From: Ancylobacter dichloromethanicus | Lineage (GTDB): Bacteria; Pseudomonadota; Alphaproteobacteria; Rhizobiales; Xanthobacteraceae | Direction: 5' to 3' | Assembly (NCBI RefSeq): GCF_018390645.1 | Contig: NZ_JAHBGC010000049.1 | Span: forward strand, 1-64,000 | Length of the DNA stretch: 64,000 nucleotides | Part shown: positions 27,263-35,483 of the stretch, one piece after another | How the letters are laid out: every line of letters starts with the position of its first letter | How positions within the stretch are numbered: position 1 is the first letter of the stretch | Translations under genes and position numbers: made by a program | Notes under the pieces: generated by a model | Told to the model about the DNA's origin: nothing | What the model saw: the letters and a program-made list of their open reading frames with translations, nothing else | Databases searched by the model: none

Positions 27263-28123
27263 ATGACCATTCGTTTCAACACCGTCGATGTCGATGGCCT
27301 CAAGCTGTTCTACCGCGAAGCCGGCGATGCGAGCCGCCCCACCGTGCTGCTGCTGCATGGCTTCCCGAGCGCGAGCCACATGTTCCGCGACCTGATCCCC
27401 GAGCTCGCCGAACATTATCATGTCGTCGCCCCCGATCTGCCGGGCTTCGGCATGACCGAACAGCCCGCCCGCCACCAGTTCAGCTACACTTTCGAGAACA
27501 TCACCAACCTCGTCGACCGCCTCACCGAGGTCCTCGGCCTGACGAAGTACGCCATCTACGTGTTCGATTATGGCGCTCCGGTCGGCTTCCGGCTGGCGGT
27601 CAAGCACCCCGAGCGGATCACCGCGATCGTCACCCAGAACGGCAACACCTATCTCGAAGGGGTCTCGGACGCTTTCGCGCCGGTCATGACCTATTGGAAC
27701 GAGCCGACTCAGGCTAACCGTGACGCGCTGCGCGGCTTCCTGGCGCCCGAGACAACGCTCTTCCAGTACACGCACGGCGTCGACGATCCGACAAAGGTCT
27801 CGCCGGACGGTCGCAACCTCGACGATTTCTACCTGTCGCGTCCCGGCAATGACGAAATCCAGCTCGACCTGTTGCTCGACTACCAGACCAACGTCGCGCT
27901 CTACGACACCGTTCAGGCCTATCTGCACGAGCATCAGCCGCCGGTGCTGGCGATCTGGGGCAGGAACGATCCGTTCTTCATTCCGCCGGGCGCCGAGGCG
28001 TTCAAGCGCGACGTGCCGGCGGCGGATGTTCGCTTCGTCGACAGCGGGCACTTCGCGCTCGAAACCCACGCCGCTGAGATCGGCGCGGCGATGCGCGAAT
28101 TCCTCGCCAAGCACATCGACTGA
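27263..28123 (+). CDS. Alpha/beta hydrolase (epoxide hydrolase/haloalkane dehalogenase-like)
   Basis: The 286-residue protein has LLLHGFPSASHMFRDLIPEL (oxyanion HG), the nucleophile elbow YVFDYGAPVGFRLA near residue 106, where Asp replaces the usual Ser, a late acidic residue in AIWGRNDPFFIP and the catalytic His in VDSGHFALETH near residue 267. An Asp nucleophile is the mark of epoxide hydrolases and haloalkane dehalogenases. The NxxN/W halide-binding pattern is not obvious, so epoxide hydrolase is somewhat more likely. It shares YGAPVGFR with the secreted paralogue at 33289. It is followed by a SnoaL-like gene 93 bp downstream. Confidence 0.87.
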   Translation: MTIRFNTVDVDGLKLFYREAGDASRPTVLLLHGFPSASHMFRDLIPELAEHYHVVAPDLPGFGMTEQPARHQFSYTFENITNLVDRLTEVLGLTKYAIYVFDYGAPVGFRLAVKHPERITAIVTQNGNTYLEGVSDAFAPVMTYWNEPTQANRDALRGFLAPETTLFQYTHGVDDPTKVSPDGRNLDDFYLSRPGNDEIQLDLLLDYQTNVALYDTVQAYLHEHQPPVLAIWGRNDPFFIPPGAEAFKRDVPAADVRFVDSGHFALETHAAEIGAAMREFLAKHID

Positions 28124-28216
28124 TCGACGCTGATTCGGGCGCTGCCTCCTCTTCGGCGCCCGAATTTCCATGAACATGGGGCGGCTGCGCCCGTCCAGGA
28201 TTTCCGGAGACCGACG

Positions 28217-28600
28217 ATGACCAGCGCCCGAGACGTGGTTTGCGACTTCTACGACAAGCTTTCCAAAGGCGACGCGCCGGGCGCGCTTGGCCTTATGGCG
28301 CCCGACATCGAATGGACGACGATGTGGCACTACAAGGTGGACGGGCGCGGCCCCGAGAAGGTCGCCGAGGGCCTGTTCAAGCCGCTCATGGCGGAATGGT
28401 CGAGCTTCTCACTGGTGCCGACGGAGTTCATTGCCGAAGGCGAGACTGTCGTCTCGCTGGGGGAATTCACCGGCGTGCACGGCGCGACGGGAAAGACCTC
28501 GCGTGCCCGCTATGCCCATGTCTGGACAATTCGTGACGGCAAGATCACCACCTTCCGCCAGTATATCGATACGCTCGCGATCGCCGAGGCTAGCGTCTGA
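28217..28600 (+). CDS. SnoaL-like NTF2-fold protein
   Basis: This 127-residue protein has the nuclear transport factor 2-like pattern DVVCDFYDKLSKGDAPGALGLMAPDIEWTT at the start and YAHVWTIRDGKITTFRQYIDTLAI at the end, typical of SnoaL-like proteins (COG3631). Members bind small hydrophobic ligands; some are isomerases or hydrolases, many have no known activity. Its stop overlaps the SDR start (TGATG at 28598-28602), so the two are translationally coupled. Function is not assigned. Confidence 0.85.
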   Translation: MTSARDVVCDFYDKLSKGDAPGALGLMAPDIEWTTMWHYKVDGRGPEKVAEGLFKPLMAEWSSFSLVPTEFIAEGETVVSLGEFTGVHGATGKTSRARYAHVWTIRDGKITTFRQYIDTLAIAEASV

Positions 28601-29367
28601 TGGAACGTGTGGTGATCGTCACGGGTGCCAGTCGCGGTATCGGCCGCGCGACGGCCGTCCGGCTGGCGCGCGATTTCAGCGCCCTGGTGCTGGTGGCACG
28701 AACCCGGGAGGCCTTGGCCGAGACGGCCGAGACGGTCCGGGCCGCAGGTGCAGAGCCGCTCGTGCTGGTCCATGATCTGCGCCAGCCGGATGCGGCGGGA
28801 GCGGTCGTCGCCGCGACGCTCCAGCGCTTCGGGCGGGTCGACGCAGTCGCCTGCATCGCCGGCGCGGTCTCGCCGGCAGACCTGTTCGCACTGACCGACG
28901 AACAATGGGACGACGGATTGGCGCTCAAATTCCACTCCGCCCGGCGTTTGACACTCGCGGCATGGGATGCGCTCAAGGCCACGCAGGGTTCGGTCGCGAT
29001 CACGTCGGGTACGTCAGCCTATACGCCCAAGGCGTCGCTCGCCGCTGTCGGTACGATCAACGCGGCGATCCTCGCGCTTGCCAAGGCCTTCGCCGATCGG
29101 GGGATCGAAGACGGTGTGCAGGTCAACACGATCCTGCCCGGATCGGTCATGACCGACCGCCGCCTGATGATGCTTCAGGGCTATGCCGCCAAGCACGGTC
29201 TCTCGCTCGATGCAGCAATCGATCGTTTGGCGGCCGAGGTGGGCATCGCCCGCTACGGGCAGCCCGAAGACATCGCCAACGCGATTGCCTTCCTCTTTTC
29301 GGCCGAAAGCCATTGGATCACCGGCACGGCACTCCGGGTCGACGGCGGCGAAACGAAGGTGCTTTGA
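28600..29367 (+). CDS. SDR-family oxidoreductase
   Basis: This 255-residue classical short-chain dehydrogenase has the NAD(P) motif VTGASRGIGRATAV at the N terminus, the family Asn-Ala-like motif region ACIAGAVSP, SVAITSGTSAYTPKASLAAVGTINAA in place of the strict Ser-YxxxK, and the C-terminal WITGTALRVDGGETKV. The active-site tyrosine is not at its usual spot (SAYTPKASLAAVGT has Tyr but no YxxxK), so it may be a divergent or non-catalytic member. It ends the plus-strand stress run, before a bidirectional terminator. Confidence 0.87.
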   Translation: MERVVIVTGASRGIGRATAVRLARDFSALVLVARTREALAETAETVRAAGAEPLVLVHDLRQPDAAGAVVAATLQRFGRVDAVACIAGAVSPADLFALTDEQWDDGLALKFHSARRLTLAAWDALKATQGSVAITSGTSAYTPKASLAAVGTINAAILALAKAFADRGIEDGVQVNTILPGSVMTDRRLMMLQGYAAKHGLSLDAAIDRLAAEVGIARYGQPEDIANAIAFLFSAESHWITGTALRVDGGETKVL

Positions 29368-29425
29368 CCTTGCGGGCGAGTGTCGGACGGCGAGGCCGGC
29401 CTGCCTGACTTGGCCCGTATTCCCC

Positions 29426-29460
29426 AAAGGCTCGCTGGCGGTGGCCGTCAGCGAGCCTTT
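29426..29460. terminator. Bidirectional intrinsic terminator
   Basis: A perfect 12-bp inverted repeat, AAAGGCTCGCTG (29426-29437) and CAGCGAGCCTTT (29449-29460), has an 11-base loop, with A-tract and T-tract on the two sides. It lies between the convergent SDR and FMN-reductase genes and can terminate both. Confidence 0.87.
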
Positions 29461-29479
29461 TCAGTTTCGGAAGCGCGCG

Positions 29480-30073
29480 TCAGGCGCCAGCAGACCTGGC
29501 GGCCATGGTCGCCTTGGTCCACCAGAGCAGTTCGTCCAGAGCCGTCGTTGTGGACGGCAGGAGATTCGACTCGATTTCCTCGATCGGCTTTTTCCCGAAG
29601 GCCGGATGCACGGCGAAGAAATCGCTGCCGCCGATATGGGCGGTCGCATGCGTCGAAACCATCTGGAGCTCGATCGCGATCAAGCGAAGATGCTCGATCG
29701 CCCGTACTCCGCCCGTGCCACCATAGCCGATGGCGGTGAACGGCTTGCGGATCCACTCCTTGTAGGCCTGATCGAGCGCGTTCTTCAAAACGCCGGTGAT
29801 CGAGTGATTATATTCCGCGGTAACGAAAATGTAGCCGTCGAAACGGGCGATCGTTTCCTGCCAGCGGATAGCCTCGGGGTTCTGGCTCGGCGCCCACATG
29901 TTGGAGGCGACCTCATCGAAGAATGGTAGCGGATGATCGCGCAGATCGACCAGCTCCACATCCATGTCACCGCGAGCCTGAACCTGCTTCAGAATCCATT
30001 GCGCCGGCACATCGGCAAACCGCGTGGGCCGGGTGGAGCCGACGATGACGGCAATGCGGGGTTTGGAACTCAT
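29480..30073 (-). CDS. NADPH-dependent FMN reductase (flavodoxin-like)
   Basis: This 197-residue protein starts MSSKPRIAVIVGSTRPTRFAD with the flavodoxin-like phosphate loop GSTRPTR, and has FVTAEYNHSITGVLKNALDQAYKEW and IGYGGTGGVRAIEHLR, both diagnostic of the NADPH-dependent FMN reductase/ChrR-like family (COG0431). It could supply reduced flavin or reduce quinones and chromate. It is divergent from the HxlR regulator at 30127, with a dyad in the 53-bp gap, so HxlR control is likely. Confidence 0.9.
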   Translation of the reverse strand: MSSKPRIAVIVGSTRPTRFADVPAQWILKQVQARGDMDVELVDLRDHPLPFFDEVASNMWAPSQNPEAIRWQETIARFDGYIFVTAEYNHSITGVLKNALDQAYKEWIRKPFTAIGYGGTGGVRAIEHLRLIAIELQMVSTHATAHIGGSDFFAVHPAFGKKPIEEIESNLLPSTTTALDELLWWTKATMAARSAGA

Positions 30074-30102
30074 GCTGTCCTCATATATGATGGTATCTCA
30101 GA

Positions 30103-30115
30103 GTAACCAGATTAC
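30103..30115. promoter_or_regulatory. GTAACCAGATTAC dyad, candidate HxlR operator
   Basis: A 4-5-4 inverted repeat (GTAA-CCAGA-TTAC) lies in the 53-bp gap between the divergent FMN reductase and HxlR genes. HxlR-family proteins bind such short dyads in divergent promoters. The assignment is inference. Confidence 0.45.
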
Positions 30116-30126
30116 GAGAGGTTTTC

Positions 30127-30525
30127 ATGCCGGGACAAGGAGGCACTTTGGCGAAACCAGATGACCATGAGGATACCGCCCGGTGCGAACACATCAGTCG
30201 GCTGCTCGCGCGGATCAGTGACAAGTGGACCCTGCTGGTGGTTCGCGTGCTCGGGCAAGGGCCGCGTCGTTTCAATGCATTGCGGCGCGAAGTCGGCGAG
30301 ATCAGCCAGAAGGTGCTGGCATCGACCCTGCGGGAGCTGGAGCAAAACGGCTTCGTTTCTCGCACGGTCACGCCGGTCAACCCGCCCCAGGTGGAATACG
30401 CCCTGACTGAACTGGGGCGCGAGTTCCTGATGCCCGTGCAGGCGTTGGCAGAGTGGGTCGTCGAGAACTCACCGCGTATGGATGTGGCACGCGACGCTTA
30501 TCTCAAACGTCGCGCGGACGGCTGA
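30127..30525 (+). CDS. HxlR-family transcriptional regulator
   Basis: The 132-residue winged-helix protein shows RISDKWTLLVVRVLGQGPRRFNALRREVGEISQKVLASTLRELEQNGFVSR and ALTELGREFLMPVQALAEWV, the standard HxlR signature. A single Cys at residue about 19 (TARCEHISRLL) is at the position used by redox- and electrophile-sensing HxlR regulators (YodB, HypR). It is divergent from the FMN reductase gene and precedes the msrB-msrA pair by 128 bp. This suggests a role in sensing oxidants or quinones. Confidence 0.9.
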   Translation: MPGQGGTLAKPDDHEDTARCEHISRLLARISDKWTLLVVRVLGQGPRRFNALRREVGEISQKVLASTLRELEQNGFVSRTVTPVNPPQVEYALTELGREFLMPVQALAEWVVENSPRMDVARDAYLKRRADG

Positions 30526-30653
30526 TCCTTCGCTGGCGCCACGATGATCAGCCGTCACACGCGCCGCTTCCGTAAAGTGATAGGAAGGGTTCCGAAGTCA
30601 GGCGCTGCTGGCGAATAACGGAAAGTTCTACATGGACATCGAAGGAGATAATC

Positions 30654-31115
30654 ATGAAGAACAGTCATTTCATAAAGAACCCTGACGCTCTGGCAGCCCT
30701 CTCGCCGGAGCAGTACCGAGTGACGCAGCAGAACGGCACCGAACGGCCTTTCGTGAATGCGTATTGGGACAACAAGGAGCCCGGAATCTACGTGGACGTC
30801 GTTTCCGGCGAGCCGCTCTTCGCATCGGTGAACAAGTTCGAGAGCCGCTCTGGCTGGCCGAGCTTCACCAGGCCGATCGAAGGCGTGACGATCGTCGAAC
30901 ATGTCGACGACAGCCATGGAATGCGTCGGACCGAGGTCCGGTCGGGCGGCGGCGACAGTCATCTCGGCCACCTCTTTCCGGACGGTCCGGCGGCGGAGGG
31001 CGGGATGCGTTACTGCATCAACTCAGCGTCGTTGCGCTTCATTCATCTCGATGATCTCAAGGCCGAAGGCTACGGTGAATACCGGCGGCTGTTCGAGAAC
31101 GAAGGAAAGGCTTGA
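30654..31115 (+). CDS. msrB: Peptide-methionine (R)-S-oxide reductase
   Basis: This 153-residue protein has [30 protein letters not shown], then [13 protein letters not shown] and the catalytic cysteine in [17 protein letters not shown], defining MsrB. The zinc-binding CxxC pairs of the zinc form are absent. It repairs methionine-R-sulfoxide formed by oxidants such as hypochlorite. Ribosome site GAAGGAGAT precedes ATG 30654. The msrA gene follows after 3 bp. No signal peptide, so it is cytoplasmic. Confidence 0.93.
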   Translation: MKNSHFIKNPDALAALSPEQYRVTQQNGTERPFVNAYWDNKEPGIYVDVVSGEPLFASVNKFESRSGWPSFTRPIEGVTIVEHVDDSHGMRRTEVRSGGGDSHLGHLFPDGPAAEGGMRYCINSASLRFIHLDDLKAEGYGEYRRLFENEGKA

Positions 31116-31118
31116 GCC

Positions 31119-31634
31119 ATGACAGACAAAACTCAACGTGCCGTTCTCGCCGGCGGCTGTTTCTGGGGCATGCAGGATCTCATCCGCAAACAACCGGGTG
31201 TCGTTGCCACGCGGGTGGGATATTCCGGCGGCGACGTGCCAAACGCCACCTACCGCAACCATGGCACCCATGCCGAGGCGATCGAAATCATCTTCGATCC
31301 TGATCTGACTAGCTATCGCCGGATCCTCGAATTCTTTTTCCAGATACACGATCCGACCACGAAAAACCGGCAGGGCAACGATAGAGGCGCCAGCTATCGT
31401 TCCGCGATCTTCTATGCCGACGACAAACAGTTGGCGGAGGCGGTTGAGACAATCGCTGACGTGGAGGCGTCTGGGTTGTGGCCCGGCAAGGTTGTCACCG
31501 AGGTTTCGCCCTTGGGGGATTTCTGGGAAGCCGAGCCCGAGCATCAGGATTATCTGGAGCGTATTCCTCACGGCTATACCTGCCACTTCATCCGGCCCGG
31601 CTGGAAGCTGCCGCGTCGCGTCGATGCGGCCTGA
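31119..31634 (+). CDS. msrA: Peptide-methionine (S)-S-oxide reductase
   Basis: This 171-residue protein has the MsrA catalytic motif [21 protein letters not shown] with Cys near residue 14, then [26 protein letters not shown] and [27 protein letters not shown]. It reduces methionine-S-sulfoxide. It begins 3 bp after msrB and shares its transcript. A long hairpin follows at 31669. The protein is cytoplasmic and full length for the family. Confidence 0.94.
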   Translation: MTDKTQRAVLAGGCFWGMQDLIRKQPGVVATRVGYSGGDVPNATYRNHGTHAEAIEIIFDPDLTSYRRILEFFFQIHDPTTKNRQGNDRGASYRSAIFYADDKQLAEAVETIADVEASGLWPGKVVTEVSPLGDFWEAEPEHQDYLERIPHGYTCHFIRPGWKLPRRVDAA

Positions 31635-31668
31635 GACTTAAGACGACGCTGAATTAAAGCATGAGACA

Positions 31669-31700
31669 GCGCCGGAGGTCCGCAAGCGGACTTCCGGCGC
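31669..31700. terminator. Strong hairpin, probable terminator between convergent genes
   Basis: GCGCCGGAGGTCCGC (31669-31683) and GCGGACTTCCGGCGC (31686-31700) form a 15-bp stem with one mismatch and a two-base loop. There is no long U-tract on either side, so it may stop transcription weakly or protect the msrBA 3' end. It lies between msrA and the flavin reductase gene. Confidence 0.6.
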
Positions 31701-31812
31701 CTCTCTGCGCTTCTCGATCACCGTCCGCAGGGTCGCAGTGAGAGTCGTCGTGAGCAAATCACGGCGAGCCGCGGCGGCGCGCAGGCGACGGGCGACCGGC
31801 TGACTTCTCTTG

Positions 31813-32574
31813 CTACGTCCGGATCGCACCCGTGGGTCCAAACCGCTCCGTTCGCACGTTGCTCGCCCTATGGCCCATCGCGACGAGATGCTCGGCAATC
31901 GTTTCGACAAATGCCGTTGGCCCGCATACGTAGACGTCGGGGTTTCCCACGGGAGTGAATTGCCGGCGCGTCAACATCACGCGGCCGATCCTGCCTCGCT
32001 CTCCGGTCCACCCCGACGGCGCATTGCGGGTCAGCGTATGCGTGAGCGTGAATTGGGTGGTCTGTGCGGCAAGCCGATCGAGTTCGGCGCGGTAGATGAT
32101 CTGGTCGATACCCCTCGATGAATAAAGCAGGCGGGCAGGCTGCGTCGCGCCGGCTGCATCGCGCGAACGCAGCATCGACATCAGCGGCACGATGCCCGAG
32201 CCGCCCGCGATCAGCAGCAAGCCATAATCATACTCCGCGGACCAGGCGAAATAGCCTCCTATAGGTCCACGGATTTCGATCTGGTCACCGACCCGCAGTT
32301 CCTCGTGGAGGAAGCCGGAGACCTCTCCGTCAGGCACGGCATCGATGGTCAGTTCGATCTGTGGACTCGTACCGGCGCCGGAGGCGATGGAATAGCTGCG
32401 CTGCGCGACATAACCATCCTCGGCTGTCAGACGCAGATCAACGTGCTGTCCGCCGAGGTGGCCGGGCCATCCGGGAACGTCAAAACTTATTGTCTTCACG
32501 CTGGCCGTCTCGGCGCGGATCGCGGTCACCGTCGCAACGCGCCATTGGGCGGCCGCCGTTGCCGCGTCGATCAT
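31813..32574 (-). CDS. Flavin/ferredoxin reductase-like oxidoreductase (FNR family)
   Basis: This 253-residue protein from ATG 32574 has the FAD motif QRSYSIAS near residue 57, the NAD(P) motif LLIAGGSGIVPLMSMLR near 120 and the terminal VYVCGPTAFVETIAEHLVAMG of the ferredoxin-NADP reductase fold. No 2Fe-2S domain is present. It overlaps the upstream molybdoenzyme gene by four bases (ATGA, 32571-32574). Such pairs of a YedY-like enzyme and a flavin reductase are common, so it probably feeds electrons to that enzyme. The open frame extends to 32685, but the overlap decides the start. Confidence 0.88.
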   Translation of the reverse strand: MIDAATAAAQWRVATVTAIRAETASVKTISFDVPGWPGHLGGQHVDLRLTAEDGYVAQRSYSIASGAGTSPQIELTIDAVPDGEVSGFLHEELRVGDQIEIRGPIGGYFAWSAEYDYGLLLIAGGSGIVPLMSMLRSRDAAGATQPARLLYSSRGIDQIIYRAELDRLAAQTTQFTLTHTLTRNAPSGWTGERGRIGRVMLTRRQFTPVGNPDVYVCGPTAFVETIAEHLVAMGHRASNVRTERFGPTGAIRT

Positions 32575-33188
32575 CGGTCGCCCTCGTAGCGCTGTTCCCG
32601 CCAGGGATCGCCGCGAAGATGGTAGCCGTGCGATTCCCAGAAACCCGGGGTGTTTTCCTCGCGAAAGGCGAGACGCCGCACCCATTTCGCACTCTTCCAG
32701 AAATAGAGGTGCGGAACCAGCAGGCGGGCGGGGCCGCCATGAGAGGGGAGGAGCGGCAGGTCTTCAAAATGGGTCGCAATCATCGCACGCGCCTCGATCA
32801 GATCGGCGACGAGCAGGTTGGTCGTGTACCCCCCATCGCAATGCGCCATGAGGAAGCCGGTCGGCGCCACAGCCAGCCCGGCGGCGCGCAGGAGGTTATC
32901 GATGGTCACCCCGCGCCAGCGCGTGTCGAACTTGGACCATTTGGTGACGCAGTGGATGTCGCAGGTGATCTCGGTCTGCGGCAGGGCCTCGAACTGCTCC
33001 CAGCTCCATTTGCCCAGCAGCGATCCGCCATGCTGCAGGGCAAGACTCCAGCGATCGAGCCGCGTGTGCTGGGTCGGGCCGGTGGTCAGCACGGGAAATT
33101 CCGGCGTCAGGAACTGGCCCGGCGGCAATCTCAGGCGATCGGCGTCGCCCTCGCGGCGCCTGCCTTTGAAGCCTCTCGTCACAAGCAC
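32571..33188 (-). CDS. Sulfite oxidase-like molybdopterin oxidoreductase (YedY/MsrP-related)
   Basis: The 205-residue protein contains the molybdopterin-binding core FPVLTTGPTQHTRLDRWSL, the Mo-ligand cysteine in EITCDIHCVTKWSKFDTRWRGV near residue 75, AHCDGGYTTNLLVADL and HGGPARLLVPHLYFWKSAKWV. It lacks a Tat signal, so unlike periplasmic MsrP it should be cytoplasmic and work with the downstream flavin reductase. MsrP repairs oxidised methionine, which fits next to msrB and msrA, although the exact substrate of this subgroup is unknown. It starts at GTG 33188. Confidence 0.87.
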   Translation of the reverse strand: MLVTRGFKGRRREGDADRLRLPPGQFLTPEFPVLTTGPTQHTRLDRWSLALQHGGSLLGKWSWEQFEALPQTEITCDIHCVTKWSKFDTRWRGVTIDNLLRAAGLAVAPTGFLMAHCDGGYTTNLLVADLIEARAMIATHFEDLPLLPSHGGPARLLVPHLYFWKSAKWVRRLAFREENTPGFWESHGYHLRGDPWREQRYEGDR

Positions 33189-33288
33189 TGCGATCTTCCT
33201 CCTCGGATGATGGATAAGTTCGTCGGCAGCTTTGCGAACCGAGTAATTCCCAAACGGCAGCTCGCGTGAACGGACGCCGACAAGCGTA

Positions 33289-34224
33289 TCAATGTGGCGC
33301 TCGGGTGGTCATGAAGCGAAGCACGAGCTCGGCGATTTCGTCGTTCTTCTCATCCAACGCGAAGTGGCCGGCGTCCAGCAGATGGATCTGCGCGTCGGGA
33401 AGGTCCCGTCTGAACGCCTCCGCACCGGCTGCGATGAAGGAGGGGTCGTTGACACCCCAGACGACGAGGGTGGGGGGCCTGTGCTCGCGCAGCCATGCCT
33501 GCCAGGTGGGATAAGAGGCGACATTGGTGCGGTAGTCGTAGAGCAGCGCCGACTGGATCTCGCGCTGCCCGGGCGCGGAGATATGAGTGAACTCGTCGGT
33601 CCAGCTATCGGGGTTGTAGAGTTCCGGATGCGCGGTGCCCGCGATGTGGCGCTGCTTCGTGGCCTCGAACGACAGGAAGGCGTCGATGACATCCGGATAC
33701 GCCTGAGGATTTTCCCAGTACTCCGCGATCTTCGCCCATTTCGGCCCCAGCCCCTCACGGTAGGCGTTGCCATTTTGGACGACAAGCGCCTGCAGCCTCT
33801 CAGGATGAGCCATCATGATCCGGAAGCCTACCGGCGCGCCATAATCTTGGATATACAGGGAGTACTTCGTCAGCTCCAGTTGTTCCAAGAAACGCGCCGT
33901 CGTCGCCGCGAGATGATCGAACGTGTATTCATATTCTACCAGCGGCGGCGCATCGCTGTGACCGAAGCCCGGAAAATCCGGAGCGATGACGTGATAGGAC
34001 TTTGCGAGAAGCGGGATCAGTGCGTCGTACTGCCGGGAGGAAGACGGAAAGCCGTGCAGCAGGACGATGGTCGGGGCGTCGCGCCGGCCGGCTTCGCGGT
34101 AAAAGATTCGGATCCCGTCGACCTGCGCATAGTGATAGGTCGTGGGGGTCGCCTCCGGTGCTGCGGCAACCGACGGGCCGGATAAAAGAGTGGCGAACCC
34201 GATCGCCGCGAGTTTCAGTTTCAT
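33289..34224 (-). CDS. Exported alpha/beta hydrolase (epoxide hydrolase-like)
   Basis: This 311-residue protein begins MKLKLAAIGFATLLSGPSVAAAPEA, a clear Sec signal peptide with cleavage after VAA. The mature enzyme has VLLHGFPSSSRQYDALIP, the Asp nucleophile in LYIQDYGAPVGFRIMMAH near residue 120 and the catalytic His in LDAGHFALDEK, with a second acid in VVWGVNDPSFI. It is the periplasmic counterpart of the hydrolase at 27263 and shares YGAPVGFR. It is 36 bp downstream of the DUF417 gene on the same strand and probably co-transcribed. Confidence 0.87.
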   Translation of the reverse strand: MKLKLAAIGFATLLSGPSVAAAPEATPTTYHYAQVDGIRIFYREAGRRDAPTIVLLHGFPSSSRQYDALIPLLAKSYHVIAPDFPGFGHSDAPPLVEYEYTFDHLAATTARFLEQLELTKYSLYIQDYGAPVGFRIMMAHPERLQALVVQNGNAYREGLGPKWAKIAEYWENPQAYPDVIDAFLSFEATKQRHIAGTAHPELYNPDSWTDEFTHISAPGQREIQSALLYDYRTNVASYPTWQAWLREHRPPTLVVWGVNDPSFIAAGAEAFRRDLPDAQIHLLDAGHFALDEKNDEIAELVLRFMTTRAPH

Positions 34225-34260
34225 CATGGTTGCCTCCCGAGAGGTCGTGTGTCGTAGCGC

Positions 34261-34791
34261 TCACTTGGGCAATCTGGCCCTTGAGGCGAGCAGGAGCGTG
34301 ACCGACGCCGCGAGCAGGACAAGGTCTTTCAGAATAAATTGTCCGGTTCCAGCCGAAATGGCGGGGAAACCGCCGAGGGACGGCTCGAACACGCCCGGCG
34401 TGCTGATGAAGAAGGTCAGCGTGATGAGGTAGGTCGCGGTCGACATGGTGGCGCCAAGGGCGGAGAGCAGCGGAACGAATGCACCGACGGTCAGGGCGGC
34501 GGCGGTCGACAGTTCCAGTACCCCGATTGCCCAGGACGCGCCTTCAATCCCGAACAGCTTATGCATCCAGCTCATGACCGGGCTGTTCGCGATCAGCGGC
34601 GCGATGCCCTGCGCTTCGTAGCCGGTAAACTTCATACAGCCGAACCAGACGAAGATCACGACCAGCGACCACCGCAACGAGGCCAGGATGGACATGGAGC
34701 CGAAATTTCGTTCGGCCACGATGGTGCCGTGAAACCCCTCGGGGGCGGTGCCGATGGTGTGGGAATGAAACTCTTTCACGGTCTTCTCCAT
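34261..34791 (-). CDS. DUF417 (YkgB/RclC-like) inner-membrane protein
   Basis: This 176-residue protein has a cytoplasmic N terminus of about 30 residues and four hydrophobic helices (SLVVIFVWFGCMKF, AIGVLELSTAAALTVGAFVPLL, ATMSTATYLITLTFF and FILKDLVLLAASVTLLLA). The motif WFGCMKFTGYEAQGIAPLIANSPVMSWM is diagnostic of DUF417. E. coli RclC belongs to this family and is needed for resistance to reactive chlorine. The signal-peptide hydrolase gene follows directly. Confidence 0.88.
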   Translation of the reverse strand: MEKTVKEFHSHTIGTAPEGFHGTIVAERNFGSMSILASLRWSLVVIFVWFGCMKFTGYEAQGIAPLIANSPVMSWMHKLFGIEGASWAIGVLELSTAAALTVGAFVPLLSALGATMSTATYLITLTFFISTPGVFEPSLGGFPAISAGTGQFILKDLVLLAASVTLLLASRARLPK

Positions 34792-35483
34792 TACCTGCTT
34801 GGTAGGGTTTGGCGGTTTCCCGCCCTGTATCGGATGATCTGGCGCTCGCTACCCCAGCGTGGTTATCGGCAATGGAAGGGGCGTGAAGGGCGGCACCGCA
34901 GCTTGCCGCCGCGCTGATCGATTGACCGTAGGTTCAAGAACGGCGATCGACCGAGGGTGCGCGGCACCCTTGATACGGTTTATTCGCGGCGAGACTCCCC
35001 CCGCGGATTGTCGGATGCCTGCCGTTACCCGGCCGTGTCGACACCTTGGACGTGCACAGCGCGGTTCGGGCCGAACCTAATCCAGCCACCGCCGCGCCGG
35101 GGTTGCCGCGTTGAGGCGCGGTCATCGCTCATCTCGCGGACCCAGGCCATGGCGGCCGGCATCCGCGAGATGAGGTGTCCAGCGGGACTGGAGAGCGGGA
35201 ATACAGTGAAGAGGGTTGGCTGGGAGTTCTGTTAGATTGGACACGAAGCGGCGCGTTGAGGCTTCGTACACAGACTGTCATCCAGATGCTCCTGAGACTT
35301 TCGTCGAAAACCTCTTCACTGCATCTGGGCATCAACCGTATAATGTCGAAAATACTCCAACACGACATTTTAGCGCCGCGCAGATCTACCGCAGAGCCAT
35401 TTCCTAGCGTTCGTCCATCTCATCGTGTGCCAAATCCATGGTTCTTTCAGCGTCCCGGCCGGGTCTGCGAGATGGGCCGGAAT
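34792..35483. other. Intergenic region without a supported gene
   Basis: About 690 bases between the DUF417 gene and the second P460 gene show no reading frame with recognisable motifs. From 35170 on the composition becomes less GC rich. It contains scattered short dyads but nothing I can name. Confidence 0.5.
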
